Positions 14,597 through 24,719 are shown, counted from the first letter of the stretch. The stretch: 64,000 nt of DNA from Burkholderia sp. lig30 (GCF_000687455.2 NZ_JGVW01000072.1:1-64000); one strand, 5' to 3'. Translations and numbers: made by a program. Notes: generated by a model from the letters alone, not told the origin.

Positions 14597-15991
14597 TCAG
14601 CGCGAGCCGGTCATCTGTTCCGGACGCACCCACGCATCGAATTCGGCGTCGGTCAGATAGCCGAGCGCGAGCGCCGCGGCCTTCAGCGTCGTGCCTTCCT
14701 TGTGCGCCTTCTTCGCGATCTGCGCGGACTTGTCGTAGCCGATGTGCGGATTGAGCGCCGTCACGAGCATCAGCGATTCGTTCAGCAGCGCGTCGATGCG
14801 CGCGCGGTTCGGCTCGATGCCCACCGCGCAGTGGTCGTTGAAGCTCTGCGCGCCGTCGGCGAGCAGCCGCACCGACTGCAGCACGTTGTGCGCGATCATC
14901 GGCCGGAACACGTTCAGCTCGAAATTCCCGCTCGCGCCGCCGACGTTGACCGCGACGTCGTTGCCGAACACCTGGCAGCACAGCATCGTCACAGCCTCGG
15001 ACTGGGTCGGATTCACCTTGCCCGGCATGATCGAGCTGCCCGGCTCGTTCTCCGGGATCGACAGTTCGCCCAGCCCGCAACGCGGCCCGCTCGCGAGCCA
15101 GCGCACGTCGTTGGCGATCTTCATCAGGCCGGCCGCGACGGTCTTCAGTGCGCCGTGCGCGAACACCAGCGCGTCGGCTGCGGCCATCACCTCGAACTTG
15201 CTCGCCGCGGTCACGAACGGCAGCTGCGTCAGGCGGCCGATTTCGTCTGCGACCCGCACCGCGAATTCCGGATGCGCATTCAGCCCCGTGCCGACCGCGG
15301 TGCCGCCCAGCGCCAGCTCATATAAATGCGGCAGCGCCGATTCGACGTGGCGGATGCCCTGGTCGAGCTGCGCGACATAGCCGGAGAATTCCTGGCCGAG
15401 CGTGAGCGGCGTCGCATCCTGCAGATGCGTGCGGCCGATCTTCACGATGTCCGCGAACGCGCGTGCCTTGCCGTCGAGCGTCGTGCGCAGCGTGCGCAGC
15501 GCGGGCAGCAGATGGCCGACGATCGCGCACGCGGCCGCGACGTGCATCGCGGTCGGGAACACGTCGTTCGACGACTGGCCTCGGTTCACGTCGTCGTTCG
15601 GGTGGATCTTGCGCGCCTCGCCGCGCACGCCGCCCAGAAGCTCGCTCGCGCGGTTCGCGATCACCTCGTTGAGGTTCATGTTGGTCTGCGTGCCGGAGCC
15701 GGTCTGCCAGACGGCGAGCGGGAATTCGCGCGGATGCTGGCCGGCGATGATCTCGTCGGCCGCGGCGATGATCGCGCCGGCCTTGTCCTCGGCCAGCACG
15801 CCGAGCGACTGGTTCACCGCCGCCGCCGCGCGCTTGACGATCGCAAGCGCGTGAATCAGCTCCGGCGCCTGCTTTTCGGTCGAGATCCGGAAGTTCTGCA
15901 GCGAGCGCTCCGTCTGCGCGCCCCAGAGCCGGGCGGCGGGTACGGCGATCTCGCCGAACGTGTCGCGTTCCATCCGAACTGCTTCGTTCAT
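14597..15991 (-). CDS. fumC: Fumarate hydratase class II
   Basis: 464 residues, the normal length for the tetrameric, iron-free fumarase that interconverts fumarate and malate in the TCA cycle. The superfamily signature [16 protein letters not shown] is present near residue 320, along with [14 protein letters not shown] and [16 protein letters not shown]. The start at 15991 (MNEAVRME) is preceded by AAGGAG. The class II enzyme is oxygen- and superoxide-stable in known members. No unusual residue is noted. Confidence 0.97.
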   Translation of the reverse strand: MNEAVRMERDTFGEIAVPAARLWGAQTERSLQNFRISTEKQAPELIHALAIVKRAAAAVNQSLGVLAEDKAGAIIAAADEIIAGQHPREFPLAVWQTGSGTQTNMNLNEVIANRASELLGGVRGEARKIHPNDDVNRGQSSNDVFPTAMHVAAACAIVGHLLPALRTLRTTLDGKARAFADIVKIGRTHLQDATPLTLGQEFSGYVAQLDQGIRHVESALPHLYELALGGTAVGTGLNAHPEFAVRVADEIGRLTQLPFVTAASKFEVMAAADALVFAHGALKTVAAGLMKIANDVRWLASGPRCGLGELSIPENEPGSSIMPGKVNPTQSEAVTMLCCQVFGNDVAVNVGGASGNFELNVFRPMIAHNVLQSVRLLADGAQSFNDHCAVGIEPNRARIDALLNESLMLVTALNPHIGYDKSAQIAKKAHKEGTTLKAAALALGYLTDAEFDAWVRPEQMTGSR

Positions 15992-16129
15992 GATGCACTC
16001 CTTCGTGAGAGAGGAAGGGCCGCGCATGCGCGGCAGCGGGTGTATCGGGGGAAAGCAGTCGCGCCGCTCGCGCGCGGCGTCTTCAACGGACAAGCATAGC
16101 GCCGCCGGCGGATTCGCGGCGGCCCGCGC

Positions 16130-17515
16130 TCACGCGCGCGCGGCGAGCGACGCGCTCTTGCGGTGGAACCGCCACGCCATCAGCGCGGCGACGCTCGCGA
16201 GCCCGGCGGCCAGGCCCCACCAGAGGCCGCGCGCGCCGAGGCCCGCGTGAAACGCGAGCCAGTAGCCAGTCGGAAAGCCGATGCCCCAGTAGCCGAAGGT
16301 CGCGGCGATCATCGGGATGCGGGTGTCCTTCAGGCCCCGCAGGCAGCCCGAGCCGACCGTCTGCATGCCGTCGACGATCTGGAACACCGCGGCGATGCCG
16401 AGCAGCGACGCGGCGAGCGCGACGGTGGCGGCGTTGGCCGGATCGTCGAGGTTCAGGTAGAGGCTGACGATCGCACGAGGCGCGGCGATCATCACGAGGC
16501 CGGACAGCGACATGAACGCGACGCCGAGCCCGAGCGCGACGAAGCCGGCGTGCCGCGCGGCCACGGGCGCGCCGGCGCCGACCCAGTAGCCGACCCGGAC
16601 GTTGGCCGCCTGGCCGATCGCGAGCGGCACCATGAACGAGACCGACGCGACGTTCAGTGCGATCTGGTGCGCGGCGAGCGAGGTTTGCCCGAGCACGCCG
16701 ACCGTCAGGCCGGTGGCGAGGAACAGCGTCGCTTCGACCCCGTAGGTGATCGCGACCGGCCAGCCGATGCCGAGCAGCTCGCCCATCAGCGGCAGCTTCG
16801 GGCGCGCGGCGGTCACGAAGTGCCGGAAGCGCGTGCGGCTGTGCAGCAGCCAGACGAGCGCGAGCGCGGTGAGCCAGATCGTGATCGTGGTGGCGACCGC
16901 CGAGCCGAGAAAGCCGAGGCGCGGCAGGCCGAACGCGCCGTGGATCAGCCCGTAGTTGAGCACCGCATTGATGCCGACGCTGCCGATCGAGACCCACAGC
17001 AGCCGGCGCGCGGCGCCGATCGCGGGCAGGAACGCGCGCATCAGGCCGACGCCGATCAGGCTGCCGAGCGCCGCGAAGCGCAGCACGTCCGAGTATTGGC
17101 CGACGTCGCGCGCGAGCGTCGGCGGCTCGTGGAACAGCAGCAGCATCGGCTCGGCCAGCGACAGCGCGACGATCGCGGGGATCGCGAGCAGCAGCGACAG
17201 CGCGAAGCCGGTCCAGTAGATGTGCGGCACGCGATGGTCGGCCTGTGCGCCGCGCGCGTGCGCGACGCTGACGCTGACCGACGACAGCACGCCTTGCAGC
17301 ACCGTCACGACGACGAAGAACAGGTTCGCGCCGAGGCCGCCCGCCGCGAGCGCGTCGGGGCCGAGCGAGCCGAGCAGGATGGTGTCCGTGACGCTCATCG
17401 CCATTTGCGAGAGCTGCGCAATCGCGAGCGGGGCCGCGAGGCGCGCGGTGTCGGCGGCGTGACGGGAGAGCGACGGCGGCGTGGCGGCCGTCCGCGTGAG
17501 ACCGGAATGCGACAT
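16130..17515 (-). CDS. MATE-family multidrug exporter
   Basis: 461 residues with about twelve membrane helices in two repeated halves. It begins with a polar tail, then LAAPLAIAQLSQMAMSVTDTILLG, the start of the first MATE repeat; a NorM-like layout follows (VALSLAEPMLLLF, ALNVASVSFMVPLAIGQAANVRVGYWVGAG). Such proteins use Na+ or H+ gradients to expel cationic drugs across the inner membrane. Substrate unknown. It lies upstream of fumC on the same strand, about 140 bases away. Confidence 0.92.
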   Translation of the reverse strand: MSHSGLTRTAATPPSLSRHAADTARLAAPLAIAQLSQMAMSVTDTILLGSLGPDALAAGGLGANLFFVVVTVLQGVLSSVSVSVAHARGAQADHRVPHIYWTGFALSLLLAIPAIVALSLAEPMLLLFHEPPTLARDVGQYSDVLRFAALGSLIGVGLMRAFLPAIGAARRLLWVSIGSVGINAVLNYGLIHGAFGLPRLGFLGSAVATTITIWLTALALVWLLHSRTRFRHFVTAARPKLPLMGELLGIGWPVAITYGVEATLFLATGLTVGVLGQTSLAAHQIALNVASVSFMVPLAIGQAANVRVGYWVGAGAPVAARHAGFVALGLGVAFMSLSGLVMIAAPRAIVSLYLNLDDPANAATVALAASLLGIAAVFQIVDGMQTVGSGCLRGLKDTRIPMIAATFGYWGIGFPTGYWLAFHAGLGARGLWWGLAAGLASVAALMAWRFHRKSASLAARA

Positions 17516-17634
17516 GCGATGGGCTTGCGCGGGTGCCGGCCCGCGCTGTGGTTATTTTGAGAGAAAGCTAGCTTACGGTTTTCCGCGCACGCTGTCGATC
17601 AAGCGCCCGATGGCCCTGTCGCCGGGAGGGGCGG

Positions 17635-17853
17635 CTACGCGTCGTGCACCGCGATGCGCGTGTCGCCGAGCAGCACCACCTGGCCCGCGCGGATCTTGCA
17701 GGTCTTGCGAAGCTCGACCGCGCCGTCGACTTTCACCGCGCCGGACGCGACGATCATCTTCGCGGAACCGCCGCTGTCGGCGAGGCCGGTGATCTTGAGA
17801 AGGTTGTGCAACTCGACGAATTCGCCGGTCAGCGTGAAATCCAGATTGGGCAT
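17635..17853 (-). CDS. Small S4-domain RNA-binding protein
   Basis: 72 residues containing little else than an S4 fold: EFVELHNLLKITGLADSGG, AKMIVASGAVKVDGAVELRK, then RAGQVVLLGDTRIAV. It matches YbcJ-like proteins. The start at 17853 (MPNLDFTL) is preferred over two upstream in-frame ATGs because family members begin close to this residue. RNA binding is known for the fold, but no specific target is established here. Confidence 0.85.
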   Translation of the reverse strand: MPNLDFTLTGEFVELHNLLKITGLADSGGSAKMIVASGAVKVDGAVELRKTCKIRAGQVVLLGDTRIAVHDA

Positions 17854-18152
17854 GACGCAAAGGGTGCGCGGGGCGCGAGACAAATCGTTTCGCATCATAC
17901 GGCACGGCGGGCCGGTACGCGAGCGCGGTGGGGGCGGCGCGGGGGGCAGTCGGTCACGCGCGGACGGCCGGAGGTGTAAGCGAGTGTGAGCGATTCGTCA
18001 GCAAATGAAACGTCGGGTAACAGTCTGCGAGATTCGCGAACCGGCGGCGCAGCGGCCGGGTCTCTAGCCATACCTGCCGCATGTTGCGGCGGGGCAGGCG
18101 GCGGCCCGTGTTCCAGCGGGCCGCGCCAACAACTTCCAAGAGGAGCTTAGCG
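17854..18152. other. Intergenic region between divergent genes
   Basis: About 300 bases between the S4 gene and the secreted alanine-rich gene. It should hold both promoters, but I see no strong consensus pair. An AGGAG ribosome-binding site is present at 18140-18145. Confidence 0.4.
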
Positions 18153-18554
18153 ATGTCCAGGATTCATACGATGCTGATCGGTGCCGCGCTGGCGGCGTTC
18201 GCCACCTCGGCTGCCTTCGCGCAGACTGCCCAGACGGGCGCGCAGGGTTCGCTGGGCGCCGGCGCGCACGTTCAGACGCCGGTCGGCGGCGTGGGCGCGC
18301 AAGCGCAGGCGGGCGCGGGCGCCGATGCGTCCGGCAACGACGCCGGTGCCGCTACGGATGCGGTGAAGGACGGCGCATCGGCGACCACGCACGCGGCGAA
18401 GAAGCACGTCAAGCACGCGTCGAGCGCGGCGAAGCACCACACTGCGGCGGCGAAGGCGAAGACTGGCGAAGCGCTCGACGGCGCGGCGTCGGTGCAGGGT
18501 GGCGCGGCGGCCGGCGCGAACGGTGCGGCGCAGGCGCCAGGCGCCGCGCAATAA
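18153..18554 (+). CDS. Secreted alanine-rich, lysine/histidine-rich small protein
   Basis: 133 residues. A signal peptide is clear (MSRIHTML then an alanine-rich core, cleavage after AFA near 23). The mature part is Ala/Gly-rich and carries a histone-H1-like basic stretch KKHVKHASSAAKHHTAAAKAK near residue 88. GAGGAG precedes the start. The composition suggests a disordered periplasmic or extracellular protein; I recognise no family with a known function. Confidence 0.7.
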   Translation: MSRIHTMLIGAALAAFATSAAFAQTAQTGAQGSLGAGAHVQTPVGGVGAQAQAGAGADASGNDAGAATDAVKDGASATTHAAKKHVKHASSAAKHHTAAAKAKTGEALDGAASVQGGAAAGANGAAQAPGAAQ

Positions 18555-18620
18555 GTGCCGAAGCCGGTGCCGGCATGACGGTTCGCCCCGGAAGGCCCGT
18601 CGTGCCGGCGGCGGCTCGGC

Positions 18621-18655
18621 AACGGCCCGGTTCGCGTCAGGCGGACCGGGCCGTT
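18621..18655. terminator. Bidirectional terminator-like hairpin
   Basis: An 11-bp perfect stem AACGGCCCGGT/ACCGGGCCGTT with a 13-base loop lies between two convergent genes and ends in TT(T) on either side. Confidence 0.55.
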
Positions 18656-18671
18656 TCGCATGCGCGGGCCG

Positions 18672-19439
18672 TCAGGGCCGGCGCTGCTGCTGCGTGCCCG
18701 GCCGGGCCGGCACGCTCGTGAACATGCTGCGCAGCCAGGAGGCGAGGCGCGCGAAGACGTCATCCGGCTCGTCGACGAAGATTTCCGGCTTCAGGAGCCG
18801 AAGGTATTCCATGATCTGCTGCGCTTCGGGCTTCTGGAACGAGCCGTGCGCGAGTCCCAGCCGCAGCAGGCCACGCAACTCGCCGAGCTTGTCGCGCGCG
18901 GTGCTGCCCGAGCTCATCTCGCATGCGAGCTTGGCTTCGTAGATCCGCTGGCGCAGCGATTCGGCGAGCCGCCACGCGGGCGTCTGCATCCGCTCCTCGA
19001 GCGTCTGGATATCCAGCACCGCGCTCTTGATCTGCGCGGCGAGGGGATCGACGAGCTCCTCCTCGCCCTGTGCCTCGGAGACGATTGCCCGCGCCCAGTC
19101 GCGGCACGCCTTCGCGAGTTCGTCCGGCGTCCATTCGGAGCGCGACGCGAAGCCGAAGCCGAATTCGCCGGCTTGCCGCATCAGGATGGCGACGACGTCC
19201 GGAAATTCCTTGTCGAGCGCGCGCTTCGCCCATGCGTACTGGCCGCCTTGCAGCATCCGCTGCACGGCGTGCTCGGTGAGCGGCACCATGTTGTCCAGCA
19301 GCTTGGCGCGCAGGAAGTCTTCGAACGACGGCGTCGCGAAATGCGGGTCGAGCTTCTGCGAGACGCGCACGAACGCGTCGTAATCCTTGCGCAGCGACTC
19401 AACAGTGTCGTCCTTGAGGGAAAGAGTGATCTGGCCCAT
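18672..19439 (-). CDS. Hypothetical conserved protein
   Basis: 255 residues, mostly helical, beginning MGQITLSLKDDTVESLRKDY with the start at 19439. It contains EFGFGFASRSEWTPDELAKA and a charged, coiled-coil-prone middle (LDIQTLEERMQTPAWRLAESL). The C-terminus is proline/glutamine-rich. There is no signal peptide or membrane helix, so it is likely cytosolic. I do not recognise the family. Upstream frame extension beyond the chosen start is proline/arginine noise. Confidence 0.7.
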   Translation of the reverse strand: MGQITLSLKDDTVESLRKDYDAFVRVSQKLDPHFATPSFEDFLRAKLLDNMVPLTEHAVQRMLQGGQYAWAKRALDKEFPDVVAILMRQAGEFGFGFASRSEWTPDELAKACRDWARAIVSEAQGEEELVDPLAAQIKSAVLDIQTLEERMQTPAWRLAESLRQRIYEAKLACEMSSGSTARDKLGELRGLLRLGLAHGSFQKPEAQQIMEYLRLLKPEIFVDEPDDVFARLASWLRSMFTSVPARPGTQQQRRP

Positions 19440-19700
19440 GAATCGTCTCGATGGCGGCCCGGGTCTGCCGGATGCCGACGGATCGCCCGCCGGCGGCGCG
19501 GGGACGCGCCGGGCATGCGAGACGGGCCAGTGCGCCCGCAATCGTCGACAGACCGGAAGTCGCCAAGGCTGATGGCGGGTCTTCAATCGTTTATCGGCGG
19601 CGCGGCGCGAAACTTGAGCGGCGCGCGCACGGGCGGACATTCGGGGGCGCTGGCCCGGCCCGCGGACGTCGGAACGTCAGGACCTCAGGACCTCCGGACG

Positions 19701-20042
19701 TCAGGCCGGCAGCCAGCCGTGCGGCAGCACGATACCCTGCCAGAAGAAGAACACCGCGAGCCCGGCGGCGATGGTCACGAGCGGGCGGCGCGTCGCGGCC
19801 GACACCAGCACGGCGGCCAGCGCGCCGACGAGCTGCGGATTGCGCCAGGTCAGCTCGGCCGCGCCGCCGTGCGGCGAGACGGTCATCGGCACGATGATCG
19901 CGGTGAGCACCGTCACCGGCACGAAGCCGAGCGCGGTGCGCACGAGCGGCGGGAATGTCAGGCGCTCGCCGAACAGGAACAGCGTGGTGCGAATCGCGTA
20001 GGTGATGATGGCCATGCCGGCGATCAGAAGCGCGTAGCTCAC
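19701..20042 (-). CDS. azlD: AzlD-family branched-chain amino acid exporter subunit
   Basis: 113 residues with three to four membrane segments (ALLIAGMAIITYAIRTTLFLFG, ALGFVPVTVLTAIIVPM, AAGLAVFFFWQGIVL). It starts with GTG at 20042, whose GTGA overlaps the azlC stop by four bases, implying translational coupling. AzlD is the small partner of AzlC; together they export branched-chain amino acids and analogues in characterised systems. Confidence 0.9.
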   Translation of the reverse strand: MSYALLIAGMAIITYAIRTTLFLFGERLTFPPLVRTALGFVPVTVLTAIIVPMTVSPHGGAAELTWRNPQLVGALAAVLVSAATRRPLVTIAAGLAVFFFWQGIVLPHGWLPA

Positions 20043-20803
20043 GAGGCGGCCTCCGTGCGCGATCCGGCGCGCGAGCGGTCGTAAAGCGTCAGCGCGACGC
20101 CGACCGCGACGCCGGCGGCGACCGCGCCGAGCAGGCCGAGCTTGTACGGCCAGGCTTGCCAGAACCAGGCGAGGGTGCCGGCCGTCGCGGCGGCCGCGAA
20201 ATAGCGCAGCGTCCCGAGCTGCGGGACGACGATCGCGATGAAGGTGGCCGCCATCGCGAAATCGAGACCGAGGGACTGGAGCCCCGGGAACGCCGCGCCG
20301 AACCACAGGCCGGCGATCGTCCAGAGCTGCCAGTTCAGGTACATCGCGACGCCGGAACCGAAGAAATAGTGCGGCCCGATCGTGCCGGGCGGGAAATGCC
20401 GGTAGTGCGTGTACGCGACGGCGAACACCTCGTCCGTCAGCAGCGCGCCGAGCGTCGCGCGCCAGCGAAGCGGCAGGTGGGCGACGTACGGCGCGAGCGT
20501 GGCGCTGTACAGCAGGTGCCGCAGATTGACGATCAGCGTGGTCGCGAGCACGACGGCGAAACTCGCGCCGCCCGCGATCAGGCCGAGCGCGATGAACTGC
20601 GCGGAACCGGCGAAGACGGCGACGGACATCAGCGCGCCATGCCAGCCCGTGAGCGGGCCGGCCGTGACCAGCGTGCCGAAGATCACGCCGAACGGCGCCG
20701 CGCCGACCATCATCGGGATCGTGTCGCGCGCGCCGTCGAGCCACTCGTTCAGTGGGCGGCGGGGGGACGGGTTGGACGGGTGATTCAAGAACTGCTCCTC
20801 CAT
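20039..20803 (-). CDS. azlC: AzlC-family branched-chain amino acid permease
   Basis: 254 residues with several membrane segments. The family opening is GARDTIPMMVGAAPFGVIFGTL, followed by GSAQFIALGLIAGG, NLRHLLYSATLAPYV and TDEVFAVAYTHY. The start at 20803 (MEEQFLNH) is chosen as the first ATG of the conserved frame; the ribosome-binding site is weak. It forms an exporter with AzlD and lies just downstream of an AraC-type regulator on the same strand. Confidence 0.92.
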   Translation of the reverse strand: MEEQFLNHPSNPSPRRPLNEWLDGARDTIPMMVGAAPFGVIFGTLVTAGPLTGWHGALMSVAVFAGSAQFIALGLIAGGASFAVVLATTLIVNLRHLLYSATLAPYVAHLPLRWRATLGALLTDEVFAVAYTHYRHFPPGTIGPHYFFGSGVAMYLNWQLWTIAGLWFGAAFPGLQSLGLDFAMAATFIAIVVPQLGTLRYFAAAATAGTLAWFWQAWPYKLGLLGAVAAGVAVGVALTLYDRSRAGSRTEAAS

Positions 20804-20994
20804 GAGACATGGAGGATAGCCCCCGGAGGCGCGCGCGGCTTGTACGTTCTTGCGCCGAATGCGGGATTTTTCGTGGCGGCTACGATCGCGTGCGCGCGCC
20901 CGGCTCGTTGCGGAGTCGCGTTGCCGATGCGCGGCGCTCGAAGGCAGGGGGGATGGCCGTATCGGCATGGGCGCAGCCGGCACGCCAATCCGCG

Positions 20995-21903
20995 TCAGCG
21001 CGCCTGCCAGCGCCCGGGCGGCACGCCGAACATGCGCTTGAAATGCCGGGTGAAATGACTCTGGTCGACGAAGCCGCTCGCCGCTGCGACGTCGGCGACG
21101 GGCACGCCGGCACGCAGTGGCGCGAGCGCGCGCTGCAGCCGCAACTGGTTGCGCCATGCATGCGGCGGCATGCCGGTCGTGCGCGAGAAGAGGCGCGCCG
21201 CGTGGAACGGCGACAGGCCGGCCGCCTGCGCGACCTCGTCGAGCGTTACTGCGTTCGTCAGGTCCGCGGCGAGCCGCGCCTGCATCGCTTCGACGCGCGG
21301 CTCGTCGGTGGCAAGCGGGGGTGGCCGCGGATGCGTGTCGGCGTGGCGGACGATCAGCGTCGAGAACGCATCGAGCATGGCGGTCTGCGCGGCGAGGGGA
21401 TCGTAGATTCGCCGCGCGCCGCCAACGGCCGCGTCGGCCACCGTTGGCCCATGTTCGTGCTCGTGCGACGCCGCCGCCCGCTCGCTGCCGGCTTCCATCA
21501 GCCGGTGCGCATGCGCGACGCGCGCGGCGAGGTCCGGATCGCGGATCACGTCCGGTGGAAACCACGGGGCGTCCTGCGGGTGGCCGGTGATTGCGCGCGC
21601 GAGCGAGCGGATGAATTCGACCGGCACGTAGCTGACCCGGTAGCGCCAGCCGTCGTCGGTCGCGCGCGAGCCGGTATGCACTTCGCCGGGATTGATCACG
21701 GGCACGGTGCCCGTCTCCGCGACGTAGCCGGTGCCGCGACAGGTGTAGCGCTCGGCACCTGCCTCGATGACGGGGATCGTGTACGCGTCGTGCCAGTGTG
21801 GCGCGAACGCATGGTCGCGATAGGTGGCCGTGACGAGATCAGCGCCCGGCAGGAGCGGGGTGCGCCAGTAGCGGGCGGAGTCTCGGGAGCGGGCGGCGGG
21901 CAT
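20995..21903 (-). CDS. AraC-family transcriptional regulator
   Basis: 302 residues. The N-terminal cupin-like sensor domain has HWHDAYTIPVIEAGAERY and VINPGEVHTG. The C-terminal AraC DNA-binding domain has two helix-turn-helices (DEVAQAAGLSPFHAARLFSR and DVAAASGFVDQSHFTRHFKR). The position directly before azlCD on the same strand suggests it controls the exporter in response to an amino acid or related ligand. It contains a histidine-rich patch HEHEHG near residue 147, of unknown meaning. Confidence 0.9.
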   Translation of the reverse strand: MPAARSRDSARYWRTPLLPGADLVTATYRDHAFAPHWHDAYTIPVIEAGAERYTCRGTGYVAETGTVPVINPGEVHTGSRATDDGWRYRVSYVPVEFIRSLARAITGHPQDAPWFPPDVIRDPDLAARVAHAHRLMEAGSERAAASHEHEHGPTVADAAVGGARRIYDPLAAQTAMLDAFSTLIVRHADTHPRPPPLATDEPRVEAMQARLAADLTNAVTLDEVAQAAGLSPFHAARLFSRTTGMPPHAWRNQLRLQRALAPLRAGVPVADVAAASGFVDQSHFTRHFKRMFGVPPGRWQAR

Positions 21904-21959
21904 GGCGGGGCGCGGAAACGGTCGGGCCGATAGTGTAGACCGGCGCGCGGCCGGCCCGC

Positions 21960-22445
21960 TTACTTGACCGGGATCGGCGTGTCGGCGGGCACCGGCACCG
22001 CGGTGACGCTGTTCTTCGGGCTGCCGCTGACGACCCGGTCGCTGTAGGTCAGGTAGACGAGCGTGTTGCGCTTCCTGTCGACGATGCGCACCACGTGCAG
22101 CGTCTTGAAGACGAACGACATCCGCTCGCTGAACACGTCGCTCTGCTGCCTGAGCGGCTCGCCGAAGCGGATCGCGCCGACCTGCCGGCAGGCGATCGAT
22201 GCTTCGGTCGGATCTTCGGCGAGGCCGAGCGAGCCCTTGATGCCGCCGGTGCGCGCGCGCGACACGTAGCAGGTCACGCCGGCGACGAGCGGATCGTCAT
22301 AGGCCTCGACGACCACGCGGTCGGAGCCCGTCAGGTGGAAATTGGTGTTGACGCTGCCGACGTCCTCCGCGTGCGCGAGCGGCGCGACGGCCAGCGCCGC
22401 GAGGACGGGGAGGGGCGACACGGCGGTCATGAGGCGGCTCTTCAT
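21960..22445 (-). CDS. creA: CreA family periplasmic protein
   Basis: 161 residues with a signal peptide (cleavage after AHA near 26). The mature protein starts EDVGSVNTNFHLTGSDRVVVEAYDDP, and GVTCYVSRARTGGIKGSLGLAEDP is the CreA family hallmark, with ACRQVGAIRF following. It is periplasmic; despite long conservation the biochemical role of CreA is not settled. A tRNA-Asn gene and a terminator lie just upstream. Confidence 0.92.
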   Translation of the reverse strand: MKSRLMTAVSPLPVLAALAVAPLAHAEDVGSVNTNFHLTGSDRVVVEAYDDPLVAGVTCYVSRARTGGIKGSLGLAEDPTEASIACRQVGAIRFGEPLRQQSDVFSERMSFVFKTLHVVRIVDRKRNTLVYLTYSDRVVSGSPKNSVTAVPVPADTPIPVK

Positions 22446-22514
22446 CGGCGGGTCGGAAGCGAGGTCTGCGGGAGACAGACTCTAGCACGCGCGCGGCGGC
22501 ATGCCGGAAAAACA

Positions 22515-22540
22515 AAAGGCCCGTCGAATGACGGGCCTTT
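22515..22540. terminator. Bidirectional intrinsic terminator
   Basis: Perfect 11-bp stem AAAGGCCCGTC/GACGGGCCTTT with a 4-nt loop, with T-ends on both strands. It closes the tRNA-Asn transcript ahead of creA. Confidence 0.75.
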
Positions 22541-22547
22541 CGCTGTT

Positions 22548-22623
22548 TGGCTCCCCGACCTGGGCTCGAACCAGGGACCTACGGATTAACAGTCCGGCGC
22601 TCTACCGACTGAGCTATCGGGGA
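22548..22623 (-). tRNA. tRNA-Asn(GTT), copy 1
   Basis: 76 bases including encoded CCA. The acceptor stem TCCCCGA pairs with TCGGGGA, the anticodon loop is CTGTTAA (GTT), and the T-arm GGTTCGAAC is standard. It differs from the second copy by one base in the D-loop (CAGTCGGTAG here). Confidence 0.97.
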
Positions 22624-22653
22624 ATAAAAACGGTTCTGCGTCTGTCTACCATG

Positions 22654-22677
22654 TAAAAACCCGTCCAGCGGGCTTTT
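22654..22677 (-). terminator. Terminator downstream of tRNA-Asn copy 2
   Basis: On the minus strand a short CCCG-CTGGA-CGGG hairpin is followed by five T, between the two tRNA genes. Confidence 0.55.
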
Positions 22678-22686
22678 GCATTTTTT

Positions 22687-22762
22687 TGGCTCCCCGACCT
22701 GGGCTCGAACCAGGGACCTACGGATTAACAGTCCGGCGCTCTACCAACTGAGCTATCGGGGA
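22687..22762 (-). tRNA. tRNA-Asn(GTT), copy 2
   Basis: 76 bases with encoded CCA, identical to copy 1 except for one D-loop base (CAGTTGGTAG). The first two stem bases, anticodon GTT and T-loop are canonical. Confidence 0.97.
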
Positions 22763-22859
22763 ACAAACAGCAGAGAAACGAGATTTTATTGGGTGTTGGC
22801 TAGCCTGTCAACACCTTTGATGCGTGGCCGCTCACTTTTTCGGGCGCGCGGCCGTGCGA

Positions 22860-23183
22860 TCAGCGCTCGAGCAGGTGCAGCTTGTCCTGCACGTCCTTCC
22901 ACTCGTCCGCGTCGGCCGGCGCCGGCTTCGTCTTCGTGATCGACGGCCAGGATTTCGCCAGCTCCGCGTTCAGCGCGGTGAACTGCTGCTGGTCGCCCGG
23001 AACGTCTTCTTCGGCATAGATCGCATTGGTCGGGCACTCGGCCACGCACACCGCGCAGTCGATGCACTCGTCCGGATCGATGGCGAGAAAGTTGGGACCT
23101 TCACGGAAGCAATCCACCGGGCACACATCGACGCAGTCCGTGTATTTGCACTTGATGCAGCCTTCGGTCACAACGTGAGTCAT
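22860..23183 (-). CDS. fdxA: 7Fe ferredoxin
   Basis: 107 residues. The N-terminal half carries the cysteine pattern of a [3Fe-4S][4Fe-4S] ferredoxin: [18 protein letters not shown] followed by [16 protein letters not shown]. The C-terminal ~40 residues are the family's helical extension ([14 protein letters not shown]). It is a cytosolic electron carrier; the partner is not evident from neighbours. Confidence 0.96.
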   Translation of the reverse strand: MTHVVTEGCIKCKYTDCVDVCPVDCFREGPNFLAIDPDECIDCAVCVAECPTNAIYAEEDVPGDQQQFTALNAELAKSWPSITKTKPAPADADEWKDVQDKLHLLER

Positions 23184-23429
23184 TCAAAACGCTCCTGCTT
23201 GGCGGTGTATATGGGGTGGCGTGGGCGCCAAAACGCGCATTGTAACTGATGAGCAAAACCCGTCTATCACACTCGGCTTTTCGGCTTATACCGTTTCGTG
23301 ATTAGTTTATGGCCGCAGGCGTCAGCGACGGCCATCCGGATGGTCCGGCACGCATTCGGGTAACATGGCCGCAGGCCGGGCGGCGCGCGGTGCGCCGAGT
23401 CCTGCCCCGATTCTGGCGGTTCCGCAATC

Positions 23430-24626
23430 ATGATCATCACTTCGCTGCTCGACACCGACCTGTACAAATTCACGATGATGCAGGTCGTCCTGCATCACTT
23501 TCCGGCCGCAAGCGTCGAGTACCGCTTCAAGTGCCGCACGCCGGGCATCGATCTCGTGCCGTACATCAACGAGATCCGCGACGAGGTGCGCGGCCTGTGC
23601 GCGCTGCGCTTTTCCGACGACGAGCTCGACTACCTGCGCCGCATGCGCTTCATCAAGAGCGATTTCGTCGATTTCCTCGCGCTCTTCCACCTGAACGAGA
23701 AATACATCTCGATCGCGCCGTCGCCGAACGGCAACGGCGAGATCGACATCGCGATCAGGGGGCCGTGGCTGCATACGATCCTGTTCGAGATCCCGGTGCT
23801 CGCGATCGTCAACCAGGTCTACTTCCGCAACACGCAGCGCGATCCCGACTACGGCGAGGGTCGCGAGCGGCTGCGCGAGAAGATCGCGCTGCTCGGCGCG
23901 CGTCCCGAATTCGCCGACTGCAAGATCGCCGATTACGGCACGCGGCGGCGCTTCTCGAAGGAGTGGCACGAGGAGGTCGCGCTCACGCTGCGCGACGGCC
24001 TCGGCCCGCAGTTCGCCGGCACCAGCAACGTGCTCTATGCGATGAAGCACGGCATCACGCCGCTCGGCACGATGGCGCACGAGTACCTGCAGGCATGCCA
24101 GGCGCTCGGCCCGAGACTGCGCGACTCGCAGACCTACGGCCTCGAGATGTGGGCGAAGGAATACCGCGGCGACCTCGGCATCGCGCTGTCGGACGTCTAC
24201 GGGATGGATGCGTTCCTGCGCGACTTCGACATGTACTTCTGCAAGCTGTTCGACGGCGCGCGCCACGACTCGGGCAACCCGTTCGAGTGGGGCGAGCGGA
24301 TGATCCGGCATTACGAGGAGAACCGCTGCGACCCGCGCACCAAGGTGCTGGTGTTCTCCGACGCGCTCGACATCCCGAAGGTCATGCAGCTCTACGAACG
24401 GTTCCGCGGGCGCTGCAAGCTCGCGTTCGGGGTCGGCACCAACCTGACCAACGACCTCGGCTACGTGCCGCTGCAGATCGTCATCAAGATGGTTCGCTGC
24501 AACGGCCAGCCGGTCGCGAAGCTGTCCGATTCCCCGGGCAAGAGCATGTGCGACGACAAGGCGTATCTCGCCTATCTGCGCCAGGTGTTCGGCATCGCGC
24601 AGCCGGCCGACGACGCGTCGCAGTAA
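23430..24626 (+). CDS. pncB: Nicotinate phosphoribosyltransferase
   Basis: 398 residues, the usual length. It begins [15 protein letters not shown], the family's conserved N-terminus, and contains [21 protein letters not shown] with the autophosphorylated-histidine region, [13 protein letters not shown] and [13 protein letters not shown]. It converts nicotinate and PRPP to nicotinate mononucleotide in NAD salvage, ATP-assisted. It is a single gene 94 bases ahead of a LutC-like gene. Confidence 0.96.
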   Translation: MIITSLLDTDLYKFTMMQVVLHHFPAASVEYRFKCRTPGIDLVPYINEIRDEVRGLCALRFSDDELDYLRRMRFIKSDFVDFLALFHLNEKYISIAPSPNGNGEIDIAIRGPWLHTILFEIPVLAIVNQVYFRNTQRDPDYGEGRERLREKIALLGARPEFADCKIADYGTRRRFSKEWHEEVALTLRDGLGPQFAGTSNVLYAMKHGITPLGTMAHEYLQACQALGPRLRDSQTYGLEMWAKEYRGDLGIALSDVYGMDAFLRDFDMYFCKLFDGARHDSGNPFEWGERMIRHYEENRCDPRTKVLVFSDALDIPKVMQLYERFRGRCKLAFGVGTNLTNDLGYVPLQIVIKMVRCNGQPVAKLSDSPGKSMCDDKAYLAYLRQVFGIAQPADDASQ

Positions 24627-24719
24627 TCGCCCGCCGGCCGCCTGGCCGAGGGTGTGCGCGGGGAGGGCGGCCGGTATAATCCGGGCGGTATCGTTGGCCA
24701 ACGTCACAAGGATCGTTCC

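Noticed and set aside
22548-22762. Twin tRNA-Asn genes as the attachment site of an integrated element.
   Set aside because: Both copies are complete, on the same strand and 60 bases apart, with no integrase or accessory DNA beside them; tandem tRNA duplication is the simpler explanation.
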